A DNA stretch of 64,000 nt from Flavipsychrobacter sp. (GTDB taxonomy: Bacteria > Bacteroidota > Bacteroidia > Chitinophagales > Chitinophagaceae), in assembly GCA_016786665.1 (NCBI GenBank), contig JAEUVZ010000058.1, positions 28,627 through 92,626 of the forward strand. The letters run 5' to 3'. A program made the position numbers and the translations under genes. The notes beneath the pieces were generated by a model. That model saw nothing but the letters and a program-made list of their open reading frames with translations. It was not told the origin of the DNA and ran no database searches. This document shows, piece after piece, positions 18,230-26,420 of this stretch (its first letter is position 1; each line of letters begins with the position of its first letter).

Positions 18230-19057
18230 CTAAGACTCTGTTAAGCTTTTGTACAGCTCCAGCAGAGGGGTTACATCTTCTTTCCAGCTCTCCTCATATT
18301 TTATTACTTTCTTGTACCGGCTCGGCTTTATCTCGTCGGTTACCGCTTTGGGCAGGTTAGCCTCGCCCTGTATCACCACATCGGCATACTTGGAGGCGCC
18401 AATGGTCAGTGCCTGGTTGGTACCTTCCTTGTAGGCGTCAAAGTCTTTCTCTTTCACATCGGCGTTCACTATGGCTTTGCGGATAAACGAATCCGGCAAT
18501 ACATCGCTGAACTGGTCGCCCTGGGCGGTGTAGATCACTTTGGAGTAGTTAAATACCGGTTCTTTTTTATAAGCGGTCTTCAGGTACAGCGGCAGCAGCG
18601 AGGTCATCCAGCCATGGCAATGGATGACATGCGGCGGCCAGCCAAATTTCTTCACGGTCTCCAGTGCGCTCTTGCAGAAGAATATCATCCGTTCTGCACT
18701 GTCGTCAAACAGGTTGCCGTCATCATCGCGAAACGCCGTCTTGCGCTTAAAATAATCGTCGTTATCCATAAAGTACACCTGGAGGCGCGCATTGGGCAGC
18801 GAAGCCACCTTTATGATAAGAGGATAGTCGTCTTTGTCTATGATTACATTTATACCCGACAGGCGCACTACCTCGTGCAGGCGATGACGGCGTTCGTTAA
18901 TGGTGCCAAAACGCGGCATTATCACACGAACCTCTATCCCTGAGTCAAAGGTTTTTATGGCTAACTTATTGAGTATCTGTGCAAAATCTGAATATTCCAG
19001 GTAAGGAGAAAGCTCGTTCGCAACTATTAATACACGTTTTTTGTTGTCTGCAGACAT
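18230..19057 (-). CDS. Half-length glycogen/starch synthase-like protein (GT5 N-terminal domain only)
   Basis: A 275-residue protein that resembles the first Rossmann domain of GT5 starch synthases (VLIVANELSPYLEYSDFAQIL, VRVIMPRFG, HCHGWMTSLLPLYLK, KVIYTAQGDQFSDVLPD) but stops where the second, ADP-glucose-binding domain should begin; full enzymes have about 470 residues. The KxGGL substrate loop after the first strand is also missing (LEYSDF in its place). It is therefore unlikely to be a working glycogen synthase. The ATG at 19057 is preferred over a TTG two codons earlier. First gene of the operon with the DUF4270 lipoprotein and glmS, and divergent from panC. Confidence 0.75.
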   Translation of the reverse strand: MSADNKKRVLIVANELSPYLEYSDFAQILNKLAIKTFDSGIEVRVIMPRFGTINERRHRLHEVVRLSGINVIIDKDDYPLIIKVASLPNARLQVYFMDNDDYFKRKTAFRDDDGNLFDDSAERMIFFCKSALETVKKFGWPPHVIHCHGWMTSLLPLYLKTAYKKEPVFNYSKVIYTAQGDQFSDVLPDSFIRKAIVNADVKEKDFDAYKEGTNQALTIGASKYADVVIQGEANLPKAVTDEIKPSRYKKVIKYEESWKEDVTPLLELYKSLTES

Positions 19058-19144
19058 GCGCAAGTATTAGATTAAAACCGGAAAAATGTAATAGTGATAT
19101 TGAAAATTGTCTGCAAAATTACGAAAATATTGCATTCCAAACTT

Positions 19145-19152
19145 TTACTTTG
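19145..19152 (+). promoter_or_regulatory. Putative -7 element of panC
   Basis: TTACTTTG is a 7 of 8 match to TAnnTTTG, 20 bases before the panC ATG. A correctly spaced TTG is not present. Confidence 0.35.
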
Positions 19153-19172
19153 CACCTCTAAGGGCATAAACC

Positions 19173-20012
19173 ATGGTCGTATTTAAGAAAATAGCTGATT
19201 TACAGGCTTATTTGCATCAACAAAAAACATCAGGTACGGATATCGGCTTTATCCCGACCATGGGCGCGCTGCACAAAGGGCACATTTCCCTGCTGGGCGA
19301 GGCCAAAAAAGCAGGATGTCTTTCCGTTTGCAGCATCTTTGTAAATCCTACCCAGTTCAACGATAAAGAAGACTTCGAAAAATACCCCACCTCCCTGGAG
19401 GCTGATATGACCCTCCTGCTGGATGCCGGATGCGACGTGCTCTTCCTGCCCCCGGTGACGGAAATGTACCCCGCCGGCACCGAAGAGGCCTCAAAGTACG
19501 ACCTGGGCTACCTTGATACCGTACTGGAAGCCGCTCACCGCCCCGGCCACTTTAAGGGCGTGGCGCAGATAGTGGCCAAGCTGCTGGATGCCGTGCAGCC
19601 GCAAAAGCTCTATATGGGGCAGAAAGACTACCAGCAATGCATGGTGGTGCGCAAAATGATAGAAATAGACAACCGCGACGTGGCAATGGTCATCTGCCCT
19701 ACCCAGCGAGAGGACGACGGATTGGCTATGAGTTCCCGCAACCGAAGGCTCACCGACCCTCAGCGGGCCGTTGCCGGCATCATCTACCAGTGCCTGGTGT
19801 CTATACTTACCAAAAAAGGAAATGCCGATTTCGCTATTGTCCGCAAGGAGTGCTTTGACCTGATGAAACACAAAGGACTGGAACCCGACTATGTAGAACT
19901 GGCCGACGCCAACGACCTCACCATACTGAGCAACTATAATGGCCGCCCCATGGTTGCCCTGATCGCCGCCAAAGTAGGCAACGTACGCCTGATTGACAAT
20001 ATGATACTATAA
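19173..20012 (+). CDS. panC: Pantothenate synthetase
   Basis: A 279-residue cytoplasmic ligase joining pantoate and beta-alanine with ATP, the last step to pantothenate. The nucleotidyltransferase HIGH-like motif is PTMGALHKGH at about 29-38, with NPTQFN, the GVAQIVAKL helix, YMGQKDYQQ and the MSSRN loop all intact. It is monocistronic and divergent from the starch synthase-like operon. No other pantothenate gene (panB, panD) is nearby. Confidence 0.96.
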   Translation: MVVFKKIADLQAYLHQQKTSGTDIGFIPTMGALHKGHISLLGEAKKAGCLSVCSIFVNPTQFNDKEDFEKYPTSLEADMTLLLDAGCDVLFLPPVTEMYPAGTEEASKYDLGYLDTVLEAAHRPGHFKGVAQIVAKLLDAVQPQKLYMGQKDYQQCMVVRKMIEIDNRDVAMVICPTQREDDGLAMSSRNRRLTDPQRAVAGIIYQCLVSILTKKGNADFAIVRKECFDLMKHKGLEPDYVELADANDLTILSNYNGRPMVALIAAKVGNVRLIDNMIL

Positions 20013-20103
20013 TACAGCAGGTAGAGAAATAGCTTAAGTCAAGCTAAAGGTCTCAAGTCAACAATGCGCGATACAGCTTTAAACGGTATGGTTCTGATAC
20101 GCA

Positions 20104-20216
20104 TTCCCCGCTCCGTTTATTAAGAAAGACGGAAGCAAGAATACCCCCTCCATTTACGGAGAAAGACAGCACCAAGACTACCCCTCTCCATTTATGGATA
20201 GGGACGGGGTGAGGTC
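20104..20216. repeat. Three degenerate tandem units of about 37 bases
   Basis: Units at 20104-20141, 20142-20178 and 20179-20216 share the skeleton CCC(C)NCTCCNTTTANNNANA(G)GGACNG. The last ends two bases before the pyk stop codon. The form resembles extragenic repeats scattered in Bacteroidota genomes. The rest of the 205-base gap between panC and pyk holds nothing else recognisable. Confidence 0.5.
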
Positions 20217-20217
20217 C

Positions 20218-21639
20218 CTACTTCACCTTGGTCACTTTCAGCATATTAGTTGGCAGGTGCTCCTGTATCGGTGTGCTGCCCGTGTTTACCACTATATCTC
20301 CCGGTTCTACCAGGTTGCGTTGTTTCAGGAAGTCTATCTGGTCATTTATTATCTGGTCCATACTTTCTTCCTTATCGTAGTAAAACGCGGTAACCCCCCA
20401 GCTCAGGCTCAACTGGTTTACCAGCGACTCCGTTTTGGTAAACACATACAGCGGCGACCTTGGACGGTAGCTGGAAAGCATAAAACCCGTATAGCCCGAC
20501 TGTGTCATCCCTATCAGGGCGTGTGCTTTCAGGTCCCTGGCGGTCTCACAGGCGTTGTAGCATACAGCATCGCTCATAAATGAGGGCGAGTGCGGCTGCG
20601 GCACCAGGTTGCGGTTATATACTATCTCTTCTTTCTCCACTTCTTTTATTATGCTCACCATGGTGCGTATCACCAGCTCCGGGTACATACCGGTCGCCGT
20701 TTCGGCGCTCAGCATTACAGCGTCGGCGCCTTCCAGCACGGCATTGGCCACATCGGTTATTTCGCTGCGGTTCGGGCGGGTACGGTCCAGCATACTTTCC
20801 ATCATCTGCGTGGCTATTATCACCGGCTTAGCCCGGTGTATGCATTTGCGGATGATGTTCTTCTGTATCATCGGTATCTGCTCCAGCGGCAGTTCTACGC
20901 CCAGGTCGCCACGGGCTACCATTACCGCGTCCGATGCCAGTATTATCTCGCGCAGGTGCTCCAGCGCCTCGGGCTTCTCTATCTTCGATATTATCTTGGC
21001 GCTGTGGCCTTTCGCTTTCAGTATCTCCCGCAGGCTGTGTACGTCTTCAGGCCGCCGCACGAACGATAAAGCTACCCAGTCTATATGCTGCGCTATAATA
21101 AAGTCCACATCGGCCAGGTCTTTGTCGGTCAGCGAGGGCAGCGATATTTTGGTGTCCGGAAGGTTCACCCCTTTTCGCGGTAGCAGCGCCCCGGAGTTCA
21201 GCACCTGCACTTTCACCTTATTGTCCGGGGTTATTTCCGATACCAGCACTTCTATTTTGCCGTCGTCTATCAGTATTTTTTCCCCCACTTTCACATCCCG
21301 GGCAAAGTTGGGGTACGATATGTACACTCCTTCCTTCGTGCCCACCTGCTTCTCGTTCGTGAAGTAGAAATAGTCCCCTTTGTCCAGTTGCAGGGCGCCA
21401 TTGGCTATATCGCCTACCCTCAGCTTTGGCCCTTGCAGGTCGGCCAGTATGGCTATGTTGAACGGGAAGCTGTCATTTATTTTGCGGATGTGCGCTATTA
21501 CTTCCTTGTGCTGCTCGTGCGTCCCGTGCGAAAAGTTCAGGCGAAACACGTTTACTCCTTCTTCTACCAGTGCCAGCAGTTTCTCGTATGTATTACAGGC
21601 TGGCCCTACCGTGGCAATGATCTTCGTTTTATGTAGCAT
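20218..21639 (-). CDS. pyk: Pyruvate kinase
   Basis: A 473-residue glycolytic enzyme converting phosphoenolpyruvate and ADP to pyruvate and ATP. The start reads KTKIIATVGPACNTYEKL; the signature around the catalytic Lys is IISKIEKPEAL, followed by MVARGDLGVELP and the ANAVLEGADAVMLSAETATG loop. The C-terminal regulatory domain is present in normal length. The gene stands alone; a TAACTTTA -7-like element lies at 21665-21672 on the minus strand. Confidence 0.97.
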   Translation of the reverse strand: MLHKTKIIATVGPACNTYEKLLALVEEGVNVFRLNFSHGTHEQHKEVIAHIRKINDSFPFNIAILADLQGPKLRVGDIANGALQLDKGDYFYFTNEKQVGTKEGVYISYPNFARDVKVGEKILIDDGKIEVLVSEITPDNKVKVQVLNSGALLPRKGVNLPDTKISLPSLTDKDLADVDFIIAQHIDWVALSFVRRPEDVHSLREILKAKGHSAKIISKIEKPEALEHLREIILASDAVMVARGDLGVELPLEQIPMIQKNIIRKCIHRAKPVIIATQMMESMLDRTRPNRSEITDVANAVLEGADAVMLSAETATGMYPELVIRTMVSIIKEVEKEEIVYNRNLVPQPHSPSFMSDAVCYNACETARDLKAHALIGMTQSGYTGFMLSSYRPRSPLYVFTKTESLVNQLSLSWGVTAFYYDKEESMDQIINDQIDFLKQRNLVEPGDIVVNTGSTPIQEHLPTNMLKVTKVK

Positions 21640-21886
21640 AGTTTCTCTATTCCTTACTGTGCCGTAAAGTTAATGGTTGAGAGCGGGAAAGCTCCCGGGC
21701 ACTGTTACAGGAAGGTTAAATCTATGAAACTTTCAGCAGAGCTTGGCACGGATTTTTTTACCTGTATAGCATGGACAACTTTGACCAGGGGGCAAGGAAA
21801 AATGTACGAGATGCGAAGGTGCCTGGCCGTGCCGGCGCTATCCACTACATACCTTGTCCCTTTTTTGTTCTTCCCATACTGGATAT
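21640..21886. other. Intergenic stretch without a supported gene
   Basis: Apart from the pyk -7-like element at 21665-21672, I see no gene, repeat or structured RNA here. Short open frames on both strands lack starts with context and resemble no protein. Confidence 0.5.
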
Positions 21887-21890
21887 AAAA

Positions 21891-21924
21891 AAGCAACCAC
21901 CCCGCTTTAGCGGTGCAGTTGCTT
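21891..21924 (-). terminator. Terminator of the 41-residue membrane peptide gene
   Basis: AAGCAAC and GTTGCTT pair, with an inner CCGC/GCGG stem and a TTTA loop; on the minus strand the stem is followed directly by TTTTTTATA. It is 31 bases past the small gene's stop. Confidence 0.85.
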
Positions 21925-21955
21925 CACATGTTGCCTATGAAAAACGGTGGGGAAT

Positions 21956-22081
21956 TTATCGCTTGTAGGTGCGGCGCTTCTTACGGGCGTACTTCCGGGT
22001 ATCCTCATGATACTCCGTGGTGTAGGCTCCCAGTGCCAGCAGCACCAGCGCTATTACAATGACCAATGATGCGGTGGACAT
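21956..22081 (-). CDS. 41-residue single-pass membrane peptide with a basic tail
   Basis: The start ATG is at 22081. The peptide begins MSTASLVIVIALVLLALGAY, a single membrane helix, and ends in a strongly basic tail (YARKKRRTYKR) that should face the cytoplasm. I recognise no family. It is convincing because it carries a complete transcription unit: a promoter with TTG, 20 bases, TAATCTTTG (22112-22143) about 30 bases upstream, and a strong terminator downstream (21891-21924). The basic tail might bind nucleic acid or acidic lipids, which is only a guess. Confidence 0.65.
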   Translation of the reverse strand: MSTASLVIVIALVLLALGAYTTEYHEDTRKYARKKRRTYKR

Positions 22082-22111
22082 AACAGAAGGACATTTTTTA
22101 TAATCCTTGTG

Positions 22112-22143
22112 CAAAGATTACCCACGAAAAACCCCATTGCCAA
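22112..22143 (-). promoter_or_regulatory. Promoter of the 41-residue membrane peptide gene
   Basis: On the minus strand TTG (22141-22143), exactly 20 bases, then TAATCTTTGC (element at 22112-22120). The -7 part has three bases between TA and TTTG instead of two. The same layout precedes the 51-residue peptide gene at 42405. Confidence 0.6.
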
Positions 22144-22277
22144 CTTTACACCCCTGCTTAACGCCTCCTTTACTAGCCATTAACGAGCCGATAACAACCG
22201 CCCGAAGCAAAGGATATCCACAATCCCGGCAATAACGCGCTATTCCGCTGTATCTTACAGGCACAATCGTATTGCAT

Positions 22278-22826
22278 ATGTCTTACTGCCGCGCTATAGA
22301 AACCATGTCGGATGAAAAGAAGGCCATTCACCAGCCCTACCACGACAAGGCTTATGGATTCCCCATACACAATGACGACGAACTCTTCTGCCGCCTCATC
22401 CTGGAAATAAACCAGGCAGGCCTTAGCTGGGAGACCATACTGAAGAAAGAACAGACCTTCCGCAAGGCATACAGCAATTTCAACATCAAGAAAGTAGCGG
22501 CTTACAAAGAAAAAGACATCGAGCGCCTCCTGGCCGACCCCGGTATTATCCGCAACCGACTAAAAGTAAACGCCGCCATAGAGAACGCAAAAACCATCCT
22601 CCAACTCCAGAAAGAATTTGGCTCATTCGAGAAGTGGCTGGAACACCACCACCCTAAGACAAAAGAAGAATGGGTAAAACTATTCAAGAAAACCTTCCGC
22701 TTCACCGGCGGCGAAATCGTCAACGAATTTCTCATGTCCATCGGCTACCTCCCCGGCGCACATACTGCTGATTGTAAGATTTACAAAAAGGCGCTCAAGG
22801 AGAAACCTATGTGGACGAGGAAATAA
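22278..22826 (+). CDS. tag: DNA-3-methyladenine glycosylase I
   Basis: A 182-residue base-excision repair enzyme that removes 3-methyladenine from DNA. The ATG at 22278 gives MSYCRAIE, putting the zinc-binding Cys at residue 4; YHDKAYG supplies the first His, and GAHTADC near the end supplies the other His and Cys of the zinc snap. LILEINQAGLSWETILKK holds the catalytic Glu and the family signature. No other repair gene is adjacent. Confidence 0.95.
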   Translation: MSYCRAIETMSDEKKAIHQPYHDKAYGFPIHNDDELFCRLILEINQAGLSWETILKKEQTFRKAYSNFNIKKVAAYKEKDIERLLADPGIIRNRLKVNAAIENAKTILQLQKEFGSFEKWLEHHHPKTKEEWVKLFKKTFRFTGGEIVNEFLMSIGYLPGAHTADCKIYKKALKEKPMWTRK

Positions 22827-22890
22827 CATCACAAGTTTCCAGAAATGCAGGGGCGTTGCCCAGCCAACACATGCACACAAACTCAGAAAA

Positions 22891-23610
22891 GCCCCCTTTA
22901 GGGGGTTGGGGGCGACCCCGCACCAATCACCCCAATACCACAACCGTTGTCACTGCGAGGAGGCACGACGAAGCAGTCCAACCAGCTCACGAAAACAAAA
23001 CACAAGCAAATACCCAACACGCACATACCCCAACCGTCCTTGCGAGCGCAGCGAAGCAACCTCACCACACGTTCTTGCCCACCTGCACAGCCAACACATA
23101 CACACCACAGAAAGCCCCCTTTAGGGGGTTGGGGGCGACCCGCACCCACACCAACCCCCAACCGTTGTCACTGCGAGGAGGCACGACGAAGCAGTCCAAC
23201 CAGCTCACGAAAACAAAACACAAGCAAATACCCAACACGCACATACCCCAACCGTCCTTGCGAGCGCAGCGAAGCAACCTCACCCCACGTTCTTGCCCAC
23301 CTACCCAACCACAATCCCATATTCCCCCTTTGTGCGCTGGTCTTGTGCGTGAGCGAAGGGGGCTAGGGGGATGTCCTCACGCCACGTTCTTGCCTAAAAC
23401 AAAAAAAACAAAGCCCCCTTCAGGGGGTTGGGGGCGACCCGCACCCACACACCAACCCCCAACCGTTGTCACTGCGAGGAGGCACGACGAAGCAGTCTAA
23501 CCAGCTTCACGAAAACAAAAACACAAGCAAATACCCAACACCAACCGTCCTTGCGAGCGCAGCGAAGCAACCTCACCCCACGTTCTTGCCCACCTGCACA
23601 GCCAACACAA
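22891..23610. repeat. Three tandem copies of a composite REP-like module
   Basis: Modules start at 22891, 23114 and 23413. Each begins with a GCCCCCTTTAGGGGG hairpin followed by TTGGGGGCGACC, then a TGTCACTGCGAGGAGGCACG element (22949, 23167, 23469), then a CCTTGCGAGCGCAGCGAAGC element (23038, 23256, 23549), then CACGTTCTTGCC. Copies 1 and 2 are identical for well over 100 bases, so duplication was recent. The third copy differs by a C in the hairpin, and a spacer of about 75 bases precedes it. No protein is encoded; long open frames across the block exist only because the repeats lack stops. This accounts for the gene-free stretch 22827-23660. Confidence 0.85.
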
Positions 23611-23616
23611 CAAAAA

Positions 23617-23640
23617 AAAGCCCCGCAGTTGCGGGGCTTT
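23617..23640 (-). terminator. Terminator after the aldolase gene
   Basis: AAAGCCCCGCA and TGCGGGGCTTT form a tight stem followed on the minus strand by a run of eight T. It lies 20 bases past the stop. Confidence 0.9.
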
Positions 23641-23660
23641 TGCACTCTGTATATACAGGA

Positions 23661-24719
23661 CTAAGCTATGGTGATAGAGTCGTCCAGATAAACATCTTGT
23701 ATCGTTTGCAGCAGTTCCACACCTTCGTTCATTGGCTTTTGGAACGCCTTACGTCCGCTAATGAGGCCCATACCACCGGCACGCTTGTTCACTACAGCGG
23801 TCATTACTGCTTCCGCCATATCTGTAGCGCCCTTACTCTCACCACCAGAGTTAATGAGGCCCACACGGCCCATGTAGCAGTTAGCTACCTGGTAGCGGCA
23901 AAGGTCTATCGGGTGGTCAGTGGTCAGCTTGTCATAAACGATTTTGCTGGTCTTACCCACTTTTATAGCGTTATAGCCACCATTGTTAGTAGGTAACTTC
24001 TGCTTAATGATGTCCGCTTGCAGCGTTACACCCAGGTGATTGGCCTGCGCGGTAAGATCGGCGGCGGCATGATAATCAACGCCATCTTTCTTGAAGTCGC
24101 TGTTACGCAGGTAGCACCACAGTACAGTAGCCATACCCAGCTGGTGAGCATATTCAAAAGCCTTGGCGATTTCCACTATCTGGCGGTTGCTTTCCGCAGA
24201 ACCGAAGTAGATAGTAGCGCCTATTGCTACGGCACCCATATTCCATGCATCCTTTATAGTACCAAACATGATTTGGTCGTAGTTGTCAGGATACGAGATA
24301 AACTCGTTGTGGTTCACCTTTACGATGAACGGTATTTTGTGAGCGTATTTACGGGCTACTGCACCCAGTACGCCATAAGTGGAAGCCACCGCGTTACAGC
24401 CGCCTTCCAGGGCCAGCTTCACGATGTTCTCGGGGTCAAAGTAGATGGGGTTGGGGGCGAACGAAGCGCCTGCGCTGTGCTCTATACCCTGGTCTACCGG
24501 AAGGATAGATACATAGCCGGTACCCGCCAGGCGTCCGTTATTCTGAAGAGCCGCTATGCTGCGCAGTGTTTGTACGTTACGGTTGGAGTCAGCCCATACG
24601 GTATCAATAGCATTGCCCGATGGCAGGTGCAGGGATGATTTATCGATGGTGGTGGAAGTATGACCCAGGTAGTATTCTGCTTTGTCAGCGAGCAGTTCTT
24701 GAATTTTTTGAGACGCCAT
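23661..24719 (-). CDS. fbaB: Class I fructose-bisphosphate aldolase (DhnA/FbaB type)
   Basis: A 352-residue enzyme from the ATG at 24719; a longer frame upstream is not conserved-looking and would include the promoter. The archaeal-type class I aldolase pattern is clear: [47 protein letters not shown], the [13 protein letters not shown] barrel strand and a C-terminal [11 protein letters not shown] phosphate-binding loop and [10 protein letters not shown]. It cleaves fructose 1,6-bisphosphate by a Schiff base in glycolysis and gluconeogenesis. TACCTTTG, a perfect -7 element, lies at 24750-24757, giving a leader of about 24 bases. The terminator is strong. Confidence 0.93.
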   Translation of the reverse strand: MASQKIQELLADKAEYYLGHTSTTIDKSSLHLPSGNAIDTVWADSNRNVQTLRSIAALQNNGRLAGTGYVSILPVDQGIEHSAGASFAPNPIYFDPENIVKLALEGGCNAVASTYGVLGAVARKYAHKIPFIVKVNHNEFISYPDNYDQIMFGTIKDAWNMGAVAIGATIYFGSAESNRQIVEIAKAFEYAHQLGMATVLWCYLRNSDFKKDGVDYHAAADLTAQANHLGVTLQADIIKQKLPTNNGGYNAIKVGKTSKIVYDKLTTDHPIDLCRYQVANCYMGRVGLINSGGESKGATDMAEAVMTAVVNKRAGGMGLISGRKAFQKPMNEGVELLQTIQDVYLDDSITIA

Positions 24720-24749
24720 ATCTGAAAGAGTATTTTGAAAAATTTCGGG

Positions 24750-24757
24750 CAAAGGTA
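24750..24757 (-). promoter_or_regulatory. -7 element of the aldolase gene
   Basis: On the minus strand TACCTTTG is a perfect TAnnTTTG match; TTA sits about 20 bases upstream where TTG is expected. Confidence 0.55.
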
Positions 24758-24836
24758 AGCAACGGCCGGGAAATATGTAAAAAAAAGCCGCACCCGCCAA
24801 ACCTGCCGGCCAATCCTGCGGAAAATTCGCGCCTTT

Positions 24837-26420
24837 CTACCGCCCCGTCAGCTCAAAAACCCGCACCCCGTAGGCATCATCGCGCATCAGCTCGGGCATC
24901 TCCTCTCCCTTTTCGTTGGTAAACCGGTACCCTTCCCCCTCCGATGGATTGCGGAAATACACGTAGTATTTCACCCCGTAGCGGCGCATTTCGGCCAGCA
25001 GTTCCGCATGGCTCAGCGTGGGGTCGGGTATATTATAATATTGCATGCCCGAAAAATAGGCCACCCGCTCTATGCCCTGCAGTTGCCGCCCGGGCGCCGG
25101 TAGCGCGGTGAACGAACCGCTGCCGGCACGCTTTTGCAGCTCGGCCGCCAGGCGGGCGTCTTCCTCGCCCACCCGGTACATCGCTTTCATTTCATACACC
25201 GGCCAGTACAGGTAGCTGAACAGGAACAGGGCTACAGCCGCCACCTTTATCACCCGGCTATCGCCCGGCCAATCCAGTAGCCGCTGCGTCAGCAGGGCGC
25301 CCATCACTATGTTCAGGGGCAACATATACCATATATACCGCGCCTCAAAGTTCATAAGGGTGAATGCCAGCGGAAACAGGAGGAACGAAAGCGCCACCAC
25401 CTCCGTCCGGGAGGGGAACAGCCGGCGAACCCGGGGCGATGCCAGCGTGGCCAGCAGCACTGCCGATATGGGGAGGAACAGCAGCGATAGCTGGTTCATA
25501 CAGTTCACCATCTTCACCAGGTTATACGGTATCCGTATCAACTGTAGCCGGAACATGGAAAACGAGCTCAGGAAATTGGGGGTAGGGCCGTTCACCAGGT
25601 AGGGGTCTTCCCAGTAGTAGGGGCTATCGGGGTGCGGCGGCGGCACCAGGTGGGTGATGCCCTCTTTCCAGTACCCATGCCCTACCACGTACCACGATAG
25701 GTTCAGCTTGCCGGCGGTGGCAGTCATCCACTCTCCGTACTTCAGTTGCAGGGCATATATCCACGGCAGGCTGCCCAGCACCATTACGCCTATGCTCACG
25801 GCGCATACCTTCAGCCACAGCCGCCGGTTGCGCTTGTCCCACGCACGCGCCAGCACAAAGGTCACTACGGTAGTATGCAGTATAAAGAAGGGGAACGAGT
25901 AAGCTTTGGCGAAGTAGGCCAGCGCCCCCAGCAGCCCGCTGGCCACCCACAGCCACGGTTTGCGCAGGTAGTCGCTGCGCAGCATCAGCCGCAAAATGCT
26001 CAGCAGGAAAAAACACTCCCACAGGTCGTCAAAAAGCTGGCCGTATACGGCATACGAAAGAAAGACCGCCAGCATCAGGTCAATGGCCCACAGCAATCCC
26101 TTCCGTATACCAAAGTGTACCAGGAAGGAGTGCGTAATGAACAGGAACCCGATAGCCCCCCAGGTGTTCACCCGCACGGCGCAGTGCATCAGCCCCAGGT
26201 GGGTGTACTTTTCCATCAGCGCTACCAGCCAGCAGCTCCAGGGGCTCCAGTAGCCGTTAATGGCCGCCAGGTAGTCGCCCTCCACGTAGCGGCGGCTAAC
26301 GGTCAGGTAGCCGGTAGCATCGGGGTCTACATAGTATTGGTAGTAGGGGTATAATAGGTACACTGCGGCGCACAGCAGCAATGCCGATACAATAAATGGT
26401 ATGTGCTGTGTCTTCCGCAT
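24837..26420 (-). CDS. GT-C-like polytopic membrane protein, paralogue 1
   Basis: A 527-residue membrane protein with about ten hydrophobic segments and a soluble C-terminal domain of about 110 residues. The first outer loop has YVDPDATGYLTVSRRY, an acidic pair in the place of the catalytic Asp of GT-C (PMT/ArnT-like) glycosyltransferases. It is a clear paralogue of the preceding gene: both share NGYWSPWSCWLVAL, YFAKAYSFPF-like, YYWEDPYLV-like and RYIWYMLPL-like segments. Its start overlaps that gene's stop by one base. Probable lipid-linked sugar transfer at the outer face of the inner membrane is inferred from the fold only; substrate unknown. Confidence 0.7.
   Translation of the reverse strand: MRKTQHIPFIVSALLLCAAVYLLYPYYQYYVDPDATGYLTVSRRYVEGDYLAAINGYWSPWSCWLVALMEKYTHLGLMHCAVRVNTWGAIGFLFITHSFLVHFGIRKGLLWAIDLMLAVFLSYAVYGQLFDDLWECFFLLSILRLMLRSDYLRKPWLWVASGLLGALAYFAKAYSFPFFILHTTVVTFVLARAWDKRNRRLWLKVCAVSIGVMVLGSLPWIYALQLKYGEWMTATAGKLNLSWYVVGHGYWKEGITHLVPPPHPDSPYYWEDPYLVNGPTPNFLSSFSMFRLQLIRIPYNLVKMVNCMNQLSLLFLPISAVLLATLASPRVRRLFPSRTEVVALSFLLFPLAFTLMNFEARYIWYMLPLNIVMGALLTQRLLDWPGDSRVIKVAAVALFLFSYLYWPVYEMKAMYRVGEEDARLAAELQKRAGSGSFTALPAPGRQLQGIERVAYFSGMQYYNIPDPTLSHAELLAEMRRYGVKYYVYFRNPSEGEGYRFTNEKGEEMPELMRDDAYGVRVFELTGR

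Noticed and set aside
22082..22277. tRNA or other structured RNA in the gap before tag
   Set aside because: No cloverleaf or T-loop sequence is present; the gap is explained by the promoter of the small peptide gene and the tag upstream region.
22811..23500. Long open frame of about 229 codons over the repeat block, and others there in all frames
   Set aside because: It follows the REP modules, has low-complexity Thr/Gln/Pro-rich content repeated with the module period, and frames exist equally on both strands.
22891..23610. Possible CRISPR array
   Set aside because: Repeat units are 220-300 bases, spacers are themselves repeated, and no cas gene is nearby.
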